Positions 32,472 to 42,265 of a DNA stretch of 64,000 bases are shown here, in pieces. Positions within the stretch are counted from its first letter, which is position 1, and each line of letters begins with the position of its first letter. The notes under the pieces were generated by a model. That model was not told where the DNA came from. It did no database searches and was given only the letters and a program-made list of their open reading frames with translations. The stretch comes from an uncultured Sphingomonadales bacterium (GTDB lineage: Bacteria > Pseudomonadota > Alphaproteobacteria > Sphingomonadales > Sphingomonadaceae), in assembly GCA_903839675.1 (NCBI GenBank), contig CAIMDB010000032.1:186001-250000 (forward strand). The letters run 5' to 3'. Both the position numbers and the translations under genes were made by a program.

Positions 32472-34226
32472 ATGGCAGGCCGGTTCCCCGACAGTCCCTT
32501 CGTCCTTCTGGATGATGCGCGCAGCGGCAAGGCGACGCCTGCGCGGCTCTACCGTGATCCGCTGGAGATTGTGACCGCGCACGATGCGGCGTCGCTGGCC
32601 AATCTGCTGGACCGCTTAGCGACAGGCAGCGCCCATTGGGCGGGGTTTTTCACCTATGAGGCAGGGTTGCTGCTTGAAGACCGTCTGGCGGATCGTCTGC
32701 GCCTTTCCGGCTTGCCGCTTGCCTGGTTTGGGCGGTTTGACGGCTTTGAAGACATTGCGCCTGAAGATGTGCCTGCTTTGCTTCCCGATGCGGCGGGCGG
32801 ATGGGCAGGGGCGCCGCGCCCGAAGATTGACCGGGCGGGCTATGACGCGGCCTTGGCCAAGGTGCAGGCGCTCATCTCTGCGGGCGATATTTATCAGGCC
32901 AATCTGACGATCCGGGCGGAGGTCTCCACCGCAGGGCACCCGCTCGCGCTTTATGCCGGGCTGCGCCAAAGGGCGAAGGCAGGCTTTGGCGGCGTTATCT
33001 GGACTGGCGACGATTGGCTCCTCTCGCTTTCGCCCGAACTTTTCTTTGCGCTTCATGACGGCAAGGTCACGACCAAGCCGATGAAGGGCACCTCCACGCG
33101 AGGAGCTACGCCGGAAGAGGATGCCGCGCTTATTGAGCGGCTGCAAAGCGATCCCAAACAGCGCGCCGAAAACCTCATGATCGTTGATCTGCTCCGCAAT
33201 GATGTGTCGCGCGTCGCAGAGCCCGGCTCGGTGGAAGTGCCGCAGCTCTTCAAAGTCGAAACCTATCCTACGGTCCATCAGATGATTTCGACCGTCACGG
33301 CACGTCTGCAACCGGGCAAGGATGCGGCGGATGTGCTGCGCGCCATTTACCCTTGCGGGTCGATCACTGGCGCCCCCAAGATTCGGGCGATGGAGGTGAT
33401 TGATGCGGTCGAAGAGACGCCGCGGGGCATCTATACCGGCAGCATCGGCCGGGTGGACCCCAATGGCGACGCCGCCTTCAACGTCGCCATCCGGACGCTG
33501 CATTTGCCAGCGGGGCAATCCATTGCCACATTGGGCCTGGGTGGCGGCATTGTGGCTGACAGCCGCGTGGCAGAGGAATGGGCCGAATGTCTTGCCAAGG
33601 GACGGTTTGTGGCTGACCAGCGCCGCTTCGACCTGATTGAGACGATGCGCTTTGACCCCGAACAGGGGATTGAGCGGCTGGACCTCCACCTTGCCCGGAT
33701 GCGGGCGAGCGCACAGGCGTTTGATTTCAGCTTTGATCGCCACGCCGTGCGCAACGAATTGCAGGCTGCGACCTTCCGCCTGCGCGAAGCCAAACGCATC
33801 CGGCTGTTGCTGGCCAAAAGCGGGGCTGTCGCCATCGAAATTTCCAACCTGCCGCCCGCGCCTGCGGGGCCAGTTTCGGTCGCGGTTGTGCCGCTTCCGG
33901 TTGATGTCAGCGATTTCCGGCTCGTCCACAAAACCAGCGACCGTGCCTTTTATGATGAGGCCAAAGTGAAGGCCGGTGCGTTCGAGGTGGTGTTCACCGA
34001 CCCGGACGGATTCCTGACCGAAGGCAGTTTTACGACGCTCTATATTGAACGCGACGGCGTCCTGCTGACGCCGCCAGTGTCGCGCCGGCTGCTGCCGGGC
34101 ACGCTGCGGTCCGAACTGATCGAAGCGGGCCGCGCCAGGGAATCTGACTTGCGCGCCGAGGATTTGGCGAACGGATTTTTCATCGGCAACGCGATTCGCG
34201 GCATCCTGCCCGCCCGGCTGGTCTGA
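32472..34226 (+). CDS. pabB: Fused aminodeoxychorismate synthase component I / aminodeoxychorismate lyase
   Basis: Makes p-aminobenzoate for folate. The N-terminal 370 residues or so are the chorismate-binding PabB domain: IYQANLTIRAE, LSLSPELFF, TTKPMKGTSTRG, ENLMIVDLLRNDVSRVAEPG, CGSITGAPKIRAMEVID and the C-terminal segment GLGGGIVADS. From about residue 385 a class IV aminotransferase-fold PabC domain follows (FDLIETMRF, ERLDLHLARM, GSFTTLYIERDG, LLPGTLRSELI, FIGNAIRGILPARLV). Both steps are therefore on one 584-residue chain; the glutaminase PabA must be elsewhere. The Lys that holds PLP in PabC should be in the LVHKTSDRAFYDEA segment. The gene starts a rightward run with an aminotransferase downstream. 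Confidence 0.94.
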   Translation: MAGRFPDSPFVLLDDARSGKATPARLYRDPLEIVTAHDAASLANLLDRLATGSAHWAGFFTYEAGLLLEDRLADRLRLSGLPLAWFGRFDGFEDIAPEDVPALLPDAAGGWAGAPRPKIDRAGYDAALAKVQALISAGDIYQANLTIRAEVSTAGHPLALYAGLRQRAKAGFGGVIWTGDDWLLSLSPELFFALHDGKVTTKPMKGTSTRGATPEEDAALIERLQSDPKQRAENLMIVDLLRNDVSRVAEPGSVEVPQLFKVETYPTVHQMISTVTARLQPGKDAADVLRAIYPCGSITGAPKIRAMEVIDAVEETPRGIYTGSIGRVDPNGDAAFNVAIRTLHLPAGQSIATLGLGGGIVADSRVAEEWAECLAKGRFVADQRRFDLIETMRFDPEQGIERLDLHLARMRASAQAFDFSFDRHAVRNELQAATFRLREAKRIRLLLAKSGAVAIEISNLPPAPAGPVSVAVVPLPVDVSDFRLVHKTSDRAFYDEAKVKAGAFEVVFTDPDGFLTEGSFTTLYIERDGVLLTPPVSRRLLPGTLRSELIEAGRARESDLRAEDLANGFFIGNAIRGILPARLV

Positions 34227-34300
34227 CCATAAACAACGCCCAAGCGGTTGCCCCTGTTGCATTGCTTGCCTATAGGCGCGGCGCACCGCAATTTTCTTAG

Positions 34301-35527
<1,227 letters not shown>

Positions 35528-35583
35528 GTGTGGCCTTTGCGCAACGATTGAAGCGCGAATGCAACAAATGCGTCATTTTTTTG

Positions 35584-35598
35584 TTGTGCAATGCACAA
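35584..35598. promoter_or_regulatory. 15-bp palindrome upstream of the porin gene
   Basis: TTGTGC-AAT-GCACAA, perfect 6-bp arms, 116 bases before the porin ATG, after a run of seven T. A regulator site is likely by position. The half-sites point the opposite way to NtrC sites (GTGC...GCAC), so NtrC is not proposed. Confidence 0.4.
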
Positions 35599-35713
35599 TC
35601 GGTCGGCATGATTTGAGTGTCGCTGGAACTGCGGTCCCCTGATCTTGCATCAGAGAGAGGCATCAGACAGCAACGCAGGCGGAACGACGCAACAACTATT
35701 AAGGGGTTTACCC

Positions 35714-36475
35714 ATGCGCACGTTCTCTCGCCCTCTCCTGGGCCTCGCTCTCGCTCTTTCTGCCACGCCCGCCATGGCGCAGGATGCAGAAACGCCCGCT
35801 ATCACCGTTTCGGGTTCAGTCGCTGTCGTCAGCGATTACCGTTTCCGCGGCCTCACGCAAACCGACAAGGATTTCGCGGTTCAGGCCGGCGTTACCCTTT
35901 CCCACGAATCGGGCCTCTATGCAGGCGTCTGGGGCTCTTCGGTTGATGAATACATCGCCGCTGGCAGCGATCAGGAAATCGATCTGATCCTCGGCTATAA
36001 GAAGACCTTCGGCGGCACGACCCTCGATGTGGGTGGCCTCTATTATTATTATCCGGGTTCGTCGAAGATCACGCCGGGCACAAACTCGGACTTCCTGGAA
36101 CTCTACACCAGCCTGTCGCATACGCTCGGCCCGGTCAGCGCCAAGCTCGCGGCTTATTATTCGCCGAAGCAGGCGGGTCTCTCGCTCGGCGCGGGTAAGC
36201 TCGACAACTTCTACATGAACCTCGGTCTGTCGGGTTCGATTCCGGATACGGGCGTCAGCCTGAGCGCCGGCGTTGGCCGCACCTTCACCGCCAGCTATTT
36301 GTCGAGCGGCTCCAAATATACGGACTGGTCGGTCGGCGCGTCTTACACGACGGGCAAGGTCACTTTCGGCTTGAACTATGTCGACACCAGCTATGGTGCG
36401 GGCGCCCTGCTGAGCCCGTCGGGCAAGGATATCGCCAAGGGCGGCATCTTCGGTTCGGTTGGCGTGTCGTTCTGA
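35714..36475 (+). CDS. TorF-family putative outer-membrane porin
   Basis: Outer-membrane beta-barrel protein of 253 residues. From ATG 35714 (SD AAGGGG) a signal peptide MRTFSRPLLGLALALSATPAMA precedes the barrel. The family opening is clear: VSGSVAVVSDYRFRGLTQTD, FAVQAGVTLSHESGLYAGVWGSSVD and DLILGYKKTFGG. Alternating strands with aromatic girdles run to the end, and the protein ends in Phe (SVGVSF), the usual barrel assembly signal. In other proteobacteria TorF-family genes often neighbour glnK-amtB; here the neighbour is aspC and no glnK is present. The transported solute is unknown. Two terminators follow. Confidence 0.9.
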   Translation: MRTFSRPLLGLALALSATPAMAQDAETPAITVSGSVAVVSDYRFRGLTQTDKDFAVQAGVTLSHESGLYAGVWGSSVDEYIAAGSDQEIDLILGYKKTFGGTTLDVGGLYYYYPGSSKITPGTNSDFLELYTSLSHTLGPVSAKLAAYYSPKQAGLSLGAGKLDNFYMNLGLSGSIPDTGVSLSAGVGRTFTASYLSSGSKYTDWSVGASYTTGKVTFGLNYVDTSYGAGALLSPSGKDIAKGGIFGSVGVSF

Positions 36476-36493
36476 TTGATCTGATCTGATTTT

Positions 36494-36518
36494 GGGGTCG
36501 GGTTCGCCCGGCCCCTTT
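36494..36518 (+). terminator. First terminator after the porin gene
   Basis: GGGGTCGGG-ttcg-CCCGGCCCC (36494-36515), one T-G pair, with a UUCG tetraloop, followed by only three T. It is 18 bases after the stop. Confidence 0.7.
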
Positions 36519-36530
36519 CAGACAAGAAAA

Positions 36531-36564
36531 GGGCGGGCGCCGTGTTTGCGGCCCCGCCCTTTTT
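36531..36564. terminator. Bidirectional terminator between porin and lipoprotein genes
   Basis: Stem GGGCGGG-(c)-GCCG (36531-36542), loop tgtttg, CGGC-CCCGCCC (36549-36559), flanked by AAAA on the left and TTTTT on the right, so it can serve both the rightward porin gene and the leftward ileS-lspA-lipoprotein operon that ends at 36586. Confidence 0.88.
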
Positions 36565-36585
36565 CTTTTGCCCGATTGCAGGCGG

Positions 36586-36993
36586 TTACTGCGGCGTGGA
36601 TGTCCGCGCGGCCTGACCGTCACCTTCCGGTGCGGCGATAATGTCCCGCGTGGTCGCACCCTTATCGACAACTTCCGTGCCCGGATCGCCCGCATTGGAG
36701 CGGATGCCCGGCTGTGACCGTGCGCCGCCTGCGGCATTCAGCGTGGTCGATTCGGCACCCGAACGTGCGGCGGGTCCGCCGAACATCGCCTGCAACGCCT
36801 GTGTCGAGCTGTCTGCGCCCTGCGCCTGCGGGCTGCCGGCAGCCGGCGGGACGAGCGCGAAATCCGGCGGCACGACGAGCGGCGCTAGACGCGTCACCTG
36901 AAATTCATCGGGAGACTTGCGGTTGAACAGCCCGCCATTGGCGCAGCCCGAAAGCAGCGCACCGACTGCCACAACACCCATAATCTTACGCAT
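36586..36993 (-). CDS. DUF3035-type small lipoprotein
   Basis: Predicted lipoprotein of 135 residues. ATG 36993 gives MRKIMGVVAVGALLSGC with the lipobox ending at Cys17. The segment KSPDEFQVTRLAPLVVPPDFALVPP (split here by its Pro-rich hinge) is the conserved part of the DUF3035 family; the remainder is Ala/Gly/Ser/Gln-rich and probably disordered. The start overlaps the lspA stop by eight bases, so it is translated with lspA, the enzyme that would cleave its signal peptide. The same order ileS, lspA, DUF3035 lipoprotein is familiar from alphaproteobacteria. Function is not known. It is the last gene before a bidirectional terminator. Confidence 0.8.
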   Translation of the reverse strand: MRKIMGVVAVGALLSGCANGGLFNRKSPDEFQVTRLAPLVVPPDFALVPPAAGSPQAQGADSSTQALQAMFGGPAARSGAESTTLNAAGGARSQPGIRSNAGDPGTEVVDKGATTRDIIAAPEGDGQAARTSTPQ

Positions 36994-37492
36994 TATCAGT
37001 CTCCGTTTCTGCTTTGGCATCGCGCGTGAAAAACGCACGGGCCAAAAGCAACAATACTCCGATGGTAATCGCCGCGTCGGCAAGATTGAAGACCAAAAAG
37101 GGTCTGAACCCGCCAATATGGAAATCGATGAAATCAACGACGTAGCCGAAACGCACCCGGTCTACGATGTTTCCCAGTGCGCCGCCAAGGACGAGGCCAA
37201 GGCCCATCACGTCCATGCGGTTTTTTTCGCGGGTAATCCATACCGAAACGACCACCGCGATGATGCTGGTCACACCAACGAGGATCCAGCGTTCGGTGTC
37301 ATGCCCGGCGCGGAACATGCCGAGCGCGACGCCGTAATTCTCAACCCAGGTCAGGTTGAGGATCGGCAGCAGGTAAATTTGCTGCACCGCCTGCAACGCC
37401 AGCGGGCCAATCATCACCGCCTTTAGCCCCTGATCCGCGAGGAACAGGAGGATGGCCAAACCAAAGCCAAGGCGCAGATGGCGCTCAGCCAT
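36986..37492 (-). CDS. lspA: Lipoprotein signal peptidase (signal peptidase II)
   Basis: Inner-membrane aspartyl protease that cleaves lipoprotein signal peptides after diacylglyceryl transfer. The 168-residue protein has four membrane helices. Catalytic region: LGGALGNIVDRVRFGYVVDF (first Asp in NIVDR) and LVFNLADAAITIGVLLLL (second Asp in LADAAI). An early Asn-Trp-Val-Glu-Asn segment (LTWVENYGVALGMF) is family-typical. ATG 37492 overlaps the ileS stop by eight bases. The order ribF, ileS, lspA is conserved broadly in proteobacteria. Several lipoproteins in this window are its expected substrates. Confidence 0.96.
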   Translation of the reverse strand: MAERHLRLGFGLAILLFLADQGLKAVMIGPLALQAVQQIYLLPILNLTWVENYGVALGMFRAGHDTERWILVGVTSIIAVVVSVWITREKNRMDVMGLGLVLGGALGNIVDRVRFGYVVDFIDFHIGGFRPFLVFNLADAAITIGVLLLLARAFFTRDAKAETETDNA

Positions 37493-40469
37493 TGACCACT
37501 CCGTCACACCGCCCGCACAATTCGCCATCCGCCGTCACTTCGGGCAGATGCCGCCAGCAGCGGCCGCATTTGTGGTCAGTGGTGGGGGCGACAGTCACCT
37601 CAGATCCTTGCCCGCGTGTCACTGTCCCGGTGATGAACAGCTCAGCCAAATCACCTTCGGGCGCATCGGCGGGGACGGTCACGGTGGCAGCAAGGCTGGA
37701 CCCGACAATCTTTTCGCGGCGCATCGGCTCAATAGCTTCGGACACCTGCGCGCGCAGGACTCGTAAGGCGGCAAAGCGCTCGGCAAGGGCCGCATCCTGC
37801 CAGCTGTCGGGCAAGGGGTGGATTTCCTGCAGATGGAGGCTGCCGCGATCCGGGAAGCGTGTCATCCACACTTCTTCGGCAGTGAACACGAGCACGGGCG
37901 CCGCATAGCGGATCAAGGCCTGGAACAGGATGTCGAGCGTCGTGCGATAGGCGCGACGGGCAAGGTCCGTCGGCGCATCGCAATACAGGCTGTCCTTGCG
38001 AATATCGAAAAAGAAGGCCGACAGGTCTTCATTGCAGAAGTCGGTCAGCGCGCGGGTATATTCGTTGAAGTCATAGTCCGCGATGGCCTGACGCAGCGTC
38101 GCATCAAGGCCGGACAGCAGGTGAAGCACGTAACGCTCCAGCTCTGGCATGTCCGCGGGCTCAATGCCCTCGCTGGCATGGTCATATCCGTCGAGCGCCC
38201 CCAGCAGATAGCGGAACGTGTTGCGCAGCTTGCGATACTGGTCCGACACGCCTTTGAGGATCTCATCGCCGATGCGGTGGTCTTCGGTGAAGTCGACCGA
38301 CAGCGCCCACAAGCGGATGATGTCCGCGCCGTACGTCTCCATCACCTTCAGCGGGTCGATGGTGTTGCCCAGCGACTTGGACATTTTCATGCCCTTCTGG
38401 TCCATCGTAAAGCCGTGGGTGAGCACCGCCTTGTACGGCGCATGGCCGCGCGTGCCGCAGCTCTCGAGCAAGCTTGACTGGAACCAGCCGCGATGCTGGT
38501 CGCTGCCTTCGAGATACAGGTCGGCGAGCGGGCCGGTACAGCCTTCAGGGCGCATGAGATCCGGCCATTTGCCGGAGGCGAGCACGAAGGCGTGCGTTGA
38601 TCCGCTGTCGAACCAGACGTCCAGAATGTCGGCCACGCGCTCATAATCGTCGAGGGCGTAGTCGCCGCCGAGATAGCCCTGTGCGCGGTCGTCGGACCAG
38701 GCATCGACGCCCAGTTCCTTGACGCCCGCCACGATCCGCGCGTTGACGGCGGGGTCGTTCAAATACTGGCCGGTCTTGCGGTCGACAAACAGCGTGATCG
38801 GCACACCCCAGGCGCGCTGGCGGCTGAGCACCCAGTCCGGGCGGCCTTCGACCATCGCGGTGATACGGTTCTGGCCTTTTTCCGGCACCCAGCGGGTCTG
38901 CGAAATCGCGGTCATCGCCTTTTCGCGCAATGTGCCACCCGGCATGTCCTTATCCATCGGCACAAACCATTGCGGCGTGCAGCGATAGATGACCTTCGCC
39001 TTGGACCGCCACGAATGCGGGTAGCTGTGCTTGTAATCGGCACTCGCGGCGAGCAGGCCGCCCGCTTCGCGCAGTGCGGTGCAGATGGGGCCGTCCGGCG
39101 CGTTGAACTTCGGGTTGATGACGCTGCCTTCGCCGCCAAGCCAGGCCCAGTCGTCGCGATATTTGCCATCACCCAGCACCGCGAACACCGGCTCAATGCC
39201 GTGCGCCTTGCACAGGTCAAAATCGTCCTCGCCATGGTCCGGCGCCATATGGACAAGGCCCGTGCCGCTGTCGGTCGTGACGAAGTCGCCGGGCAGGAAC
39301 GGGCGGGGGCGTTCAAAAAACTCCACCATCCGCTCAAAATCGTCGCCCCGCACCTGATGCGGGGCTTGGCTTTCGCCTGCTGTGTCCGAAGACAAGCCTA
39401 GCCCCGTGTCAAGCACGGGGCGACGGAGATGATTGGCCATCGGGTGGCGGGCGATGGTTCCGGCGAGGTCGGCGCCCTTAAACGTCTTGAGCGGATGAAG
39501 TGTGATGCTGACCCCTGGCCATGCGTTGGACTGCCGAATGCGCTGTTCGAGCGTGATCCTCAGAGGTTCAGCGAGAACAAAGAGTTTGCCTTGGAATGCT
39601 TCATTCGCCGGATGCGATTTAACTACAGAGAAATCTTCATCAACAATGTCATGGAGGAGTGTTGCGCTGCAAAGGGAATACTCAATCTCCGGCCCATAAG
39701 CCAAAGCCTGATTGACCGGGATCGTCCAAGGCGTCGTCGTCCAGATCACGGCATGCGCGCCGATCAGTTCCTTGATAGGGCTGTCGATGATCTCAAACGC
39801 CACATCGATCTGCGTCGAGGTGATGTCCTCATATTCAACCTCAGCTTCGGCGAGTGCGGTCTTTTCAACCGGGCTCCACATCACTGGCTTGGCGCCGCGA
39901 TAGAGCTGGCCGCTTTCGGCGAACTTCAGCAGCTCGCCGACAATCGTCGCTTCAGCGTCGAAGTGCATGGTGAGGTAGGGGTTGTCCCAATCGCCATTGA
40001 TGCCGAGGCGCTTGAGCTGCTCGCGCTGGCGGTTGACCCAGTTTTGGGCATAAGCGCGGCATTCGGCGCGGAATTCCTCGACGGGAACCTCGTCCTTATT
40101 GCGTTTTTTCTTCCTGTATTCTTCCTCAACCTTCCATTCGATCGGAAGGCCGTGGCAATCCCAGCCGGGCACATAGGGCGCGTCCTTGCCGAGCAGGCTC
40201 TGCGTGCGGACGACCATGTCCTTCAGGATATGGTTCAGCGCATGGCCGATGTGCATGTCGCCATTCGCATAAGGCGGGCCATCATGCAGGATGAACTTGG
40301 GTTCGCCCTTTCGCGCATCGCGCAGGGCGCGGTAGAGATCCTGTTCCTGCCACTTGGCGAGAATGCCCGGCTCCTTCTGCGGCAGGCCGGCCTTCATGGG
40401 AAAGTCGGTCTTCGGCAGGAAGACGGTGTCTCTATAGTCTTTGGCTTCGGGGCGCGGTGCTTCTGTCAT
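37485..40469 (-). CDS. ileS: Isoleucyl-tRNA synthetase with an in-frame repeat insertion
   Basis: Charges tRNA-Ile with isoleucine. The 994-residue class I synthetase has HIGH at 73-76 (ANGDMHIGHALNHI), KMSKS at 695-699 (GMKMSKSLGN), the CP1 editing domain with TTTPWTIP and GTGLVHMAPDHGEDDF, and a C-terminal zinc finger (CGRC and CGRC). Residues 349-377 (from RRPVLDTGLG to QVRGDD) are encoded by an 85-bp double-hairpin element at 39341-39425, between ARHPMANHL and ERMVEFFERPRPFLPGDF. The family normally has only a short connection here. The reading frame is intact and this is the only ileS visible, so the protein is presumably functional. The gene lies between the GDPD-like gene and lspA. Confidence 0.97.
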   Translation of the reverse strand: MTEAPRPEAKDYRDTVFLPKTDFPMKAGLPQKEPGILAKWQEQDLYRALRDARKGEPKFILHDGPPYANGDMHIGHALNHILKDMVVRTQSLLGKDAPYVPGWDCHGLPIEWKVEEEYRKKKRNKDEVPVEEFRAECRAYAQNWVNRQREQLKRLGINGDWDNPYLTMHFDAEATIVGELLKFAESGQLYRGAKPVMWSPVEKTALAEAEVEYEDITSTQIDVAFEIIDSPIKELIGAHAVIWTTTPWTIPVNQALAYGPEIEYSLCSATLLHDIVDEDFSVVKSHPANEAFQGKLFVLAEPLRITLEQRIRQSNAWPGVSITLHPLKTFKGADLAGTIARHPMANHLRRPVLDTGLGLSSDTAGESQAPHQVRGDDFERMVEFFERPRPFLPGDFVTTDSGTGLVHMAPDHGEDDFDLCKAHGIEPVFAVLGDGKYRDDWAWLGGEGSVINPKFNAPDGPICTALREAGGLLAASADYKHSYPHSWRSKAKVIYRCTPQWFVPMDKDMPGGTLREKAMTAISQTRWVPEKGQNRITAMVEGRPDWVLSRQRAWGVPITLFVDRKTGQYLNDPAVNARIVAGVKELGVDAWSDDRAQGYLGGDYALDDYERVADILDVWFDSGSTHAFVLASGKWPDLMRPEGCTGPLADLYLEGSDQHRGWFQSSLLESCGTRGHAPYKAVLTHGFTMDQKGMKMSKSLGNTIDPLKVMETYGADIIRLWALSVDFTEDHRIGDEILKGVSDQYRKLRNTFRYLLGALDGYDHASEGIEPADMPELERYVLHLLSGLDATLRQAIADYDFNEYTRALTDFCNEDLSAFFFDIRKDSLYCDAPTDLARRAYRTTLDILFQALIRYAAPVLVFTAEEVWMTRFPDRGSLHLQEIHPLPDSWQDAALAERFAALRVLRAQVSEAIEPMRREKIVGSSLAATVTVPADAPEGDLAELFITGTVTRGQGSEVTVAPTTDHKCGRCWRHLPEVTADGELCGRCDGVVNG
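39341..39425. repeat. Paired-hairpin repeat element inside ileS, copy 4
   Basis: Hairpins GCCCCGCA-cctga-TGCGGGGC (39345-39365) and GCCCCGTG-tcaag-CACGGGGC (39401-39421), with outer inverted ends CGTCGCCCCG (39341-39350) and CGGGGCGACG (39416-39425). The element is translated in the ileS frame; codon 349 begins exactly at 39425. The right hairpin has the same stem and outer flank as that at 21846-21874. Confidence 0.75.
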
Positions 40470-40522
40470 GACCGGCGGGCCTTACGGGATGCGCGCCCGC
40501 AAATAAAGCCTTGAGGGCAACT

Positions 40523-41320
40523 CTAGTTGCGCAGCGCAGGGCCGATGGCGGAAATATCCTCCACCCAGACCGATCCTTTAAAGTCGCGCGGGATTTCGGG
40601 GATCTGTTCGGCCACCGTCACGCCGCCGGAGTCTGCGGGGCCGGTCAGGATCGTGCGGGTGTTGGCGCCGGCCATCCGGGTGAGGAAGCGGTTGGGCCAG
40701 CCCCAGGTGGACCATTGCGCATCCAGCGAGACAAGCGCTGTCTGGCCTTTGCAGGCGGCTGGCACGAAGCCGGTCCAGCCCGTCCAGAGATAGTCATCAG
40801 CGCAACTGCGCGCCGCCGCCAGATCAAAGGCCCAAATGCCGGGCACAGTCGCGCGGGCATGGGCGGCCACCTCTGCGCTGGCCATCACGGCCTGACGGGC
40901 GTCGAGGGCTTGACCGGCTGCTGTAAACCCTTTGGCCAGCGCATCAAAGGCGCGGCCATCCCCGCCGACATCAAAGACAAAACGGCGCCGCGGATATTGT
41001 CGGGCAAAGCGTTCAGGCGTGGGGGCTGCAGACGCATCTTCGATGCAGGAGGTTATCGTTGGCAGCACGATGCGGAATTCGTTCCCTGCCCGCCGGACAT
41101 TCACGACAACGCGGTCGGCACGGTCCAAGAACATCCGGTCCACCGCGCCAAAGATCGTGGTGCTGTCACACCGCGCATTGGCCGCCGCTCCGCGCGCAGA
41201 ACCTGCGGCGATCAGGTCCAGCGCGCCCCGCTGTACCGGGGCAATCCATGAAGCATTGATCAAAGATATGATGATGATACCGGCGATAATCAGCCAGTGG
41301 ACAGTGGCCCAGACGCGCAT
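40523..41320 (-). CDS. GDPD-like (PI-PLC fold) exported protein, function unknown
   Basis: A 265-residue protein with one N-terminal membrane helix (VHWLIIAGIIIISLINASWI, residues 7-26) and an extracytoplasmic domain. Its C-terminal half resembles glycerophosphodiester phosphodiesterase-like proteins: WSTWGWPNRFLTRMAGANTR, then ILTGPADSGG and the closing segment GSVWVEDISAIGPAL, where related proteins read WTNRID. The middle FVFDVGGDGRAFDALAKGF would match the strand after the catalytic HE/D region, but the canonical catalytic HRG and E-D residues are not evident, so activity is doubtful. Three or four cysteines may form disulfides. The start overlaps the ribF 3' end by 31 bases, and ileS follows by 53 bases. 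It interrupts the common ribF-ileS pairing. Confidence 0.6.
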   Translation of the reverse strand: MRVWATVHWLIIAGIIIISLINASWIAPVQRGALDLIAAGSARGAAANARCDSTTIFGAVDRMFLDRADRVVVNVRRAGNEFRIVLPTITSCIEDASAAPTPERFARQYPRRRFVFDVGGDGRAFDALAKGFTAAGQALDARQAVMASAEVAAHARATVPGIWAFDLAAARSCADDYLWTGWTGFVPAACKGQTALVSLDAQWSTWGWPNRFLTRMAGANTRTILTGPADSGGVTVAEQIPEIPRDFKGSVWVEDISAIGPALRN

Positions 41321-42243
41321 GAGTTCAAAATGGTCCTTGCTGTGTCACAGTCGCGGGCCATCTGCTCCATCAATTCATCCAGACTGTCAAACTTTTTCTC
41401 GGGCCGAATGAAGGAATGAAATTCGACTTCTATGACTTGTTCATAGAGATCTTCTTTAAAATCAAAGAAATGGGGTTCCAGAAGTTCTTTGGGCGGATCA
41501 AAGGTCGGGCGCACGCCGAGGTTGGCTGCGCCATTGAGGACACGGCCATCGGGCAAAAGACCGCGCACCGCATAGATGCCGTAACGGGGTCGCAAGTAAT
41601 TCCCCATATCAATATTGGCAGTGGGGAAGCCGAGCTTGCGCCCGTTCTTGTCCCCGTGCTGCACAGGGCCTTCGACGGCGAAGGGGCGTGTCAAAAGCCG
41701 GGTTGCAGTTTCACAATCGCCAGACTGCAGCGCCTTGCGGATGCGGCTGGACGAAATGGGACCATCGTCATCGCAGACCGGGCCGACCGCATCGCACGAC
41801 ATGCCCAGCGTGCCCGCGATCTCGCGCAGCACCGTGATATTGCCGCCACGCCCTTTGCCGAAGGTGAAGTCTTCCCCGGTCACAACGCCGGATGCGCCCA
41901 GATGGCCGCCCAGCCAGTCGGTCACAAAGGCCTCTGCCGTCACATTGGCAAGCGTGCTGGAAAAGTGGAACACGACCATCGCATCGGCCCCGGCCTCAGC
42001 CAAATAGTGCTGGCGCTGGTCAAGCGTGGTCAGGCGGAAGGGCGGGGCATCGGGCGCGAAATGGCGGATCGGATGGGGGTCAAATGTCGCCACCAAAGCA
42101 GGCACACCGCGTGCACGGGCCAAGGCCACGGCTTTGCCAATGACGGCCTGATGCCCGGCATGGACGCCGTCAAAATTGCCAAGCGCAACGATGCCGCCGC
42201 GAAAGGCGTCTGGTATCAGGGCATTGCCATCAAGTCGTTCCAT
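41290..42243 (-). CDS. ribF: Bifunctional riboflavin kinase / FAD synthetase
   Basis: Makes FMN from riboflavin and then FAD. N-terminal nucleotidyltransferase domain (1-185 or so): VALGNFDGVHAGHQAVI with the HxGH-like motif, ATFDPHP, VTGEDFTFGKGRGGN and ISSSRIRKAL. C-terminal flavokinase domain: VEGPVQHGDKNGRKLGFPTANI, GIYAVRG, AANLGVRPTF and LEPHFFDFKEDLYEQ. Length 317 residues, normal. The 22-base gap to the dipeptidase gene and overlap with the next gene place it inside a long operon. There is no room for an FMN riboswitch directly upstream. Confidence 0.96.
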   Translation of the reverse strand: MERLDGNALIPDAFRGGIVALGNFDGVHAGHQAVIGKAVALARARGVPALVATFDPHPIRHFAPDAPPFRLTTLDQRQHYLAEAGADAMVVFHFSSTLANVTAEAFVTDWLGGHLGASGVVTGEDFTFGKGRGGNITVLREIAGTLGMSCDAVGPVCDDDGPISSSRIRKALQSGDCETATRLLTRPFAVEGPVQHGDKNGRKLGFPTANIDMGNYLRPRYGIYAVRGLLPDGRVLNGAANLGVRPTFDPPKELLEPHFFDFKEDLYEQVIEVEFHSFIRPEKKFDSLDELMEQMARDCDTARTILNSCASGPLSTG

Positions 42244-42265
42244 CGCGGCGGGCTATAGGAACGCC

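Noticed and set aside
35584-35598. NtrC site upstream of the porin
   Set aside because: The half-sites are GTGC...GCAC, inverted relative to the NtrC dyad (GCAC...GTGC).
42244-42265. FMN riboswitch before ribF
   Set aside because: The gap to the dipeptidase gene is only 22 bases; there is no room and no RFN-like sequence.
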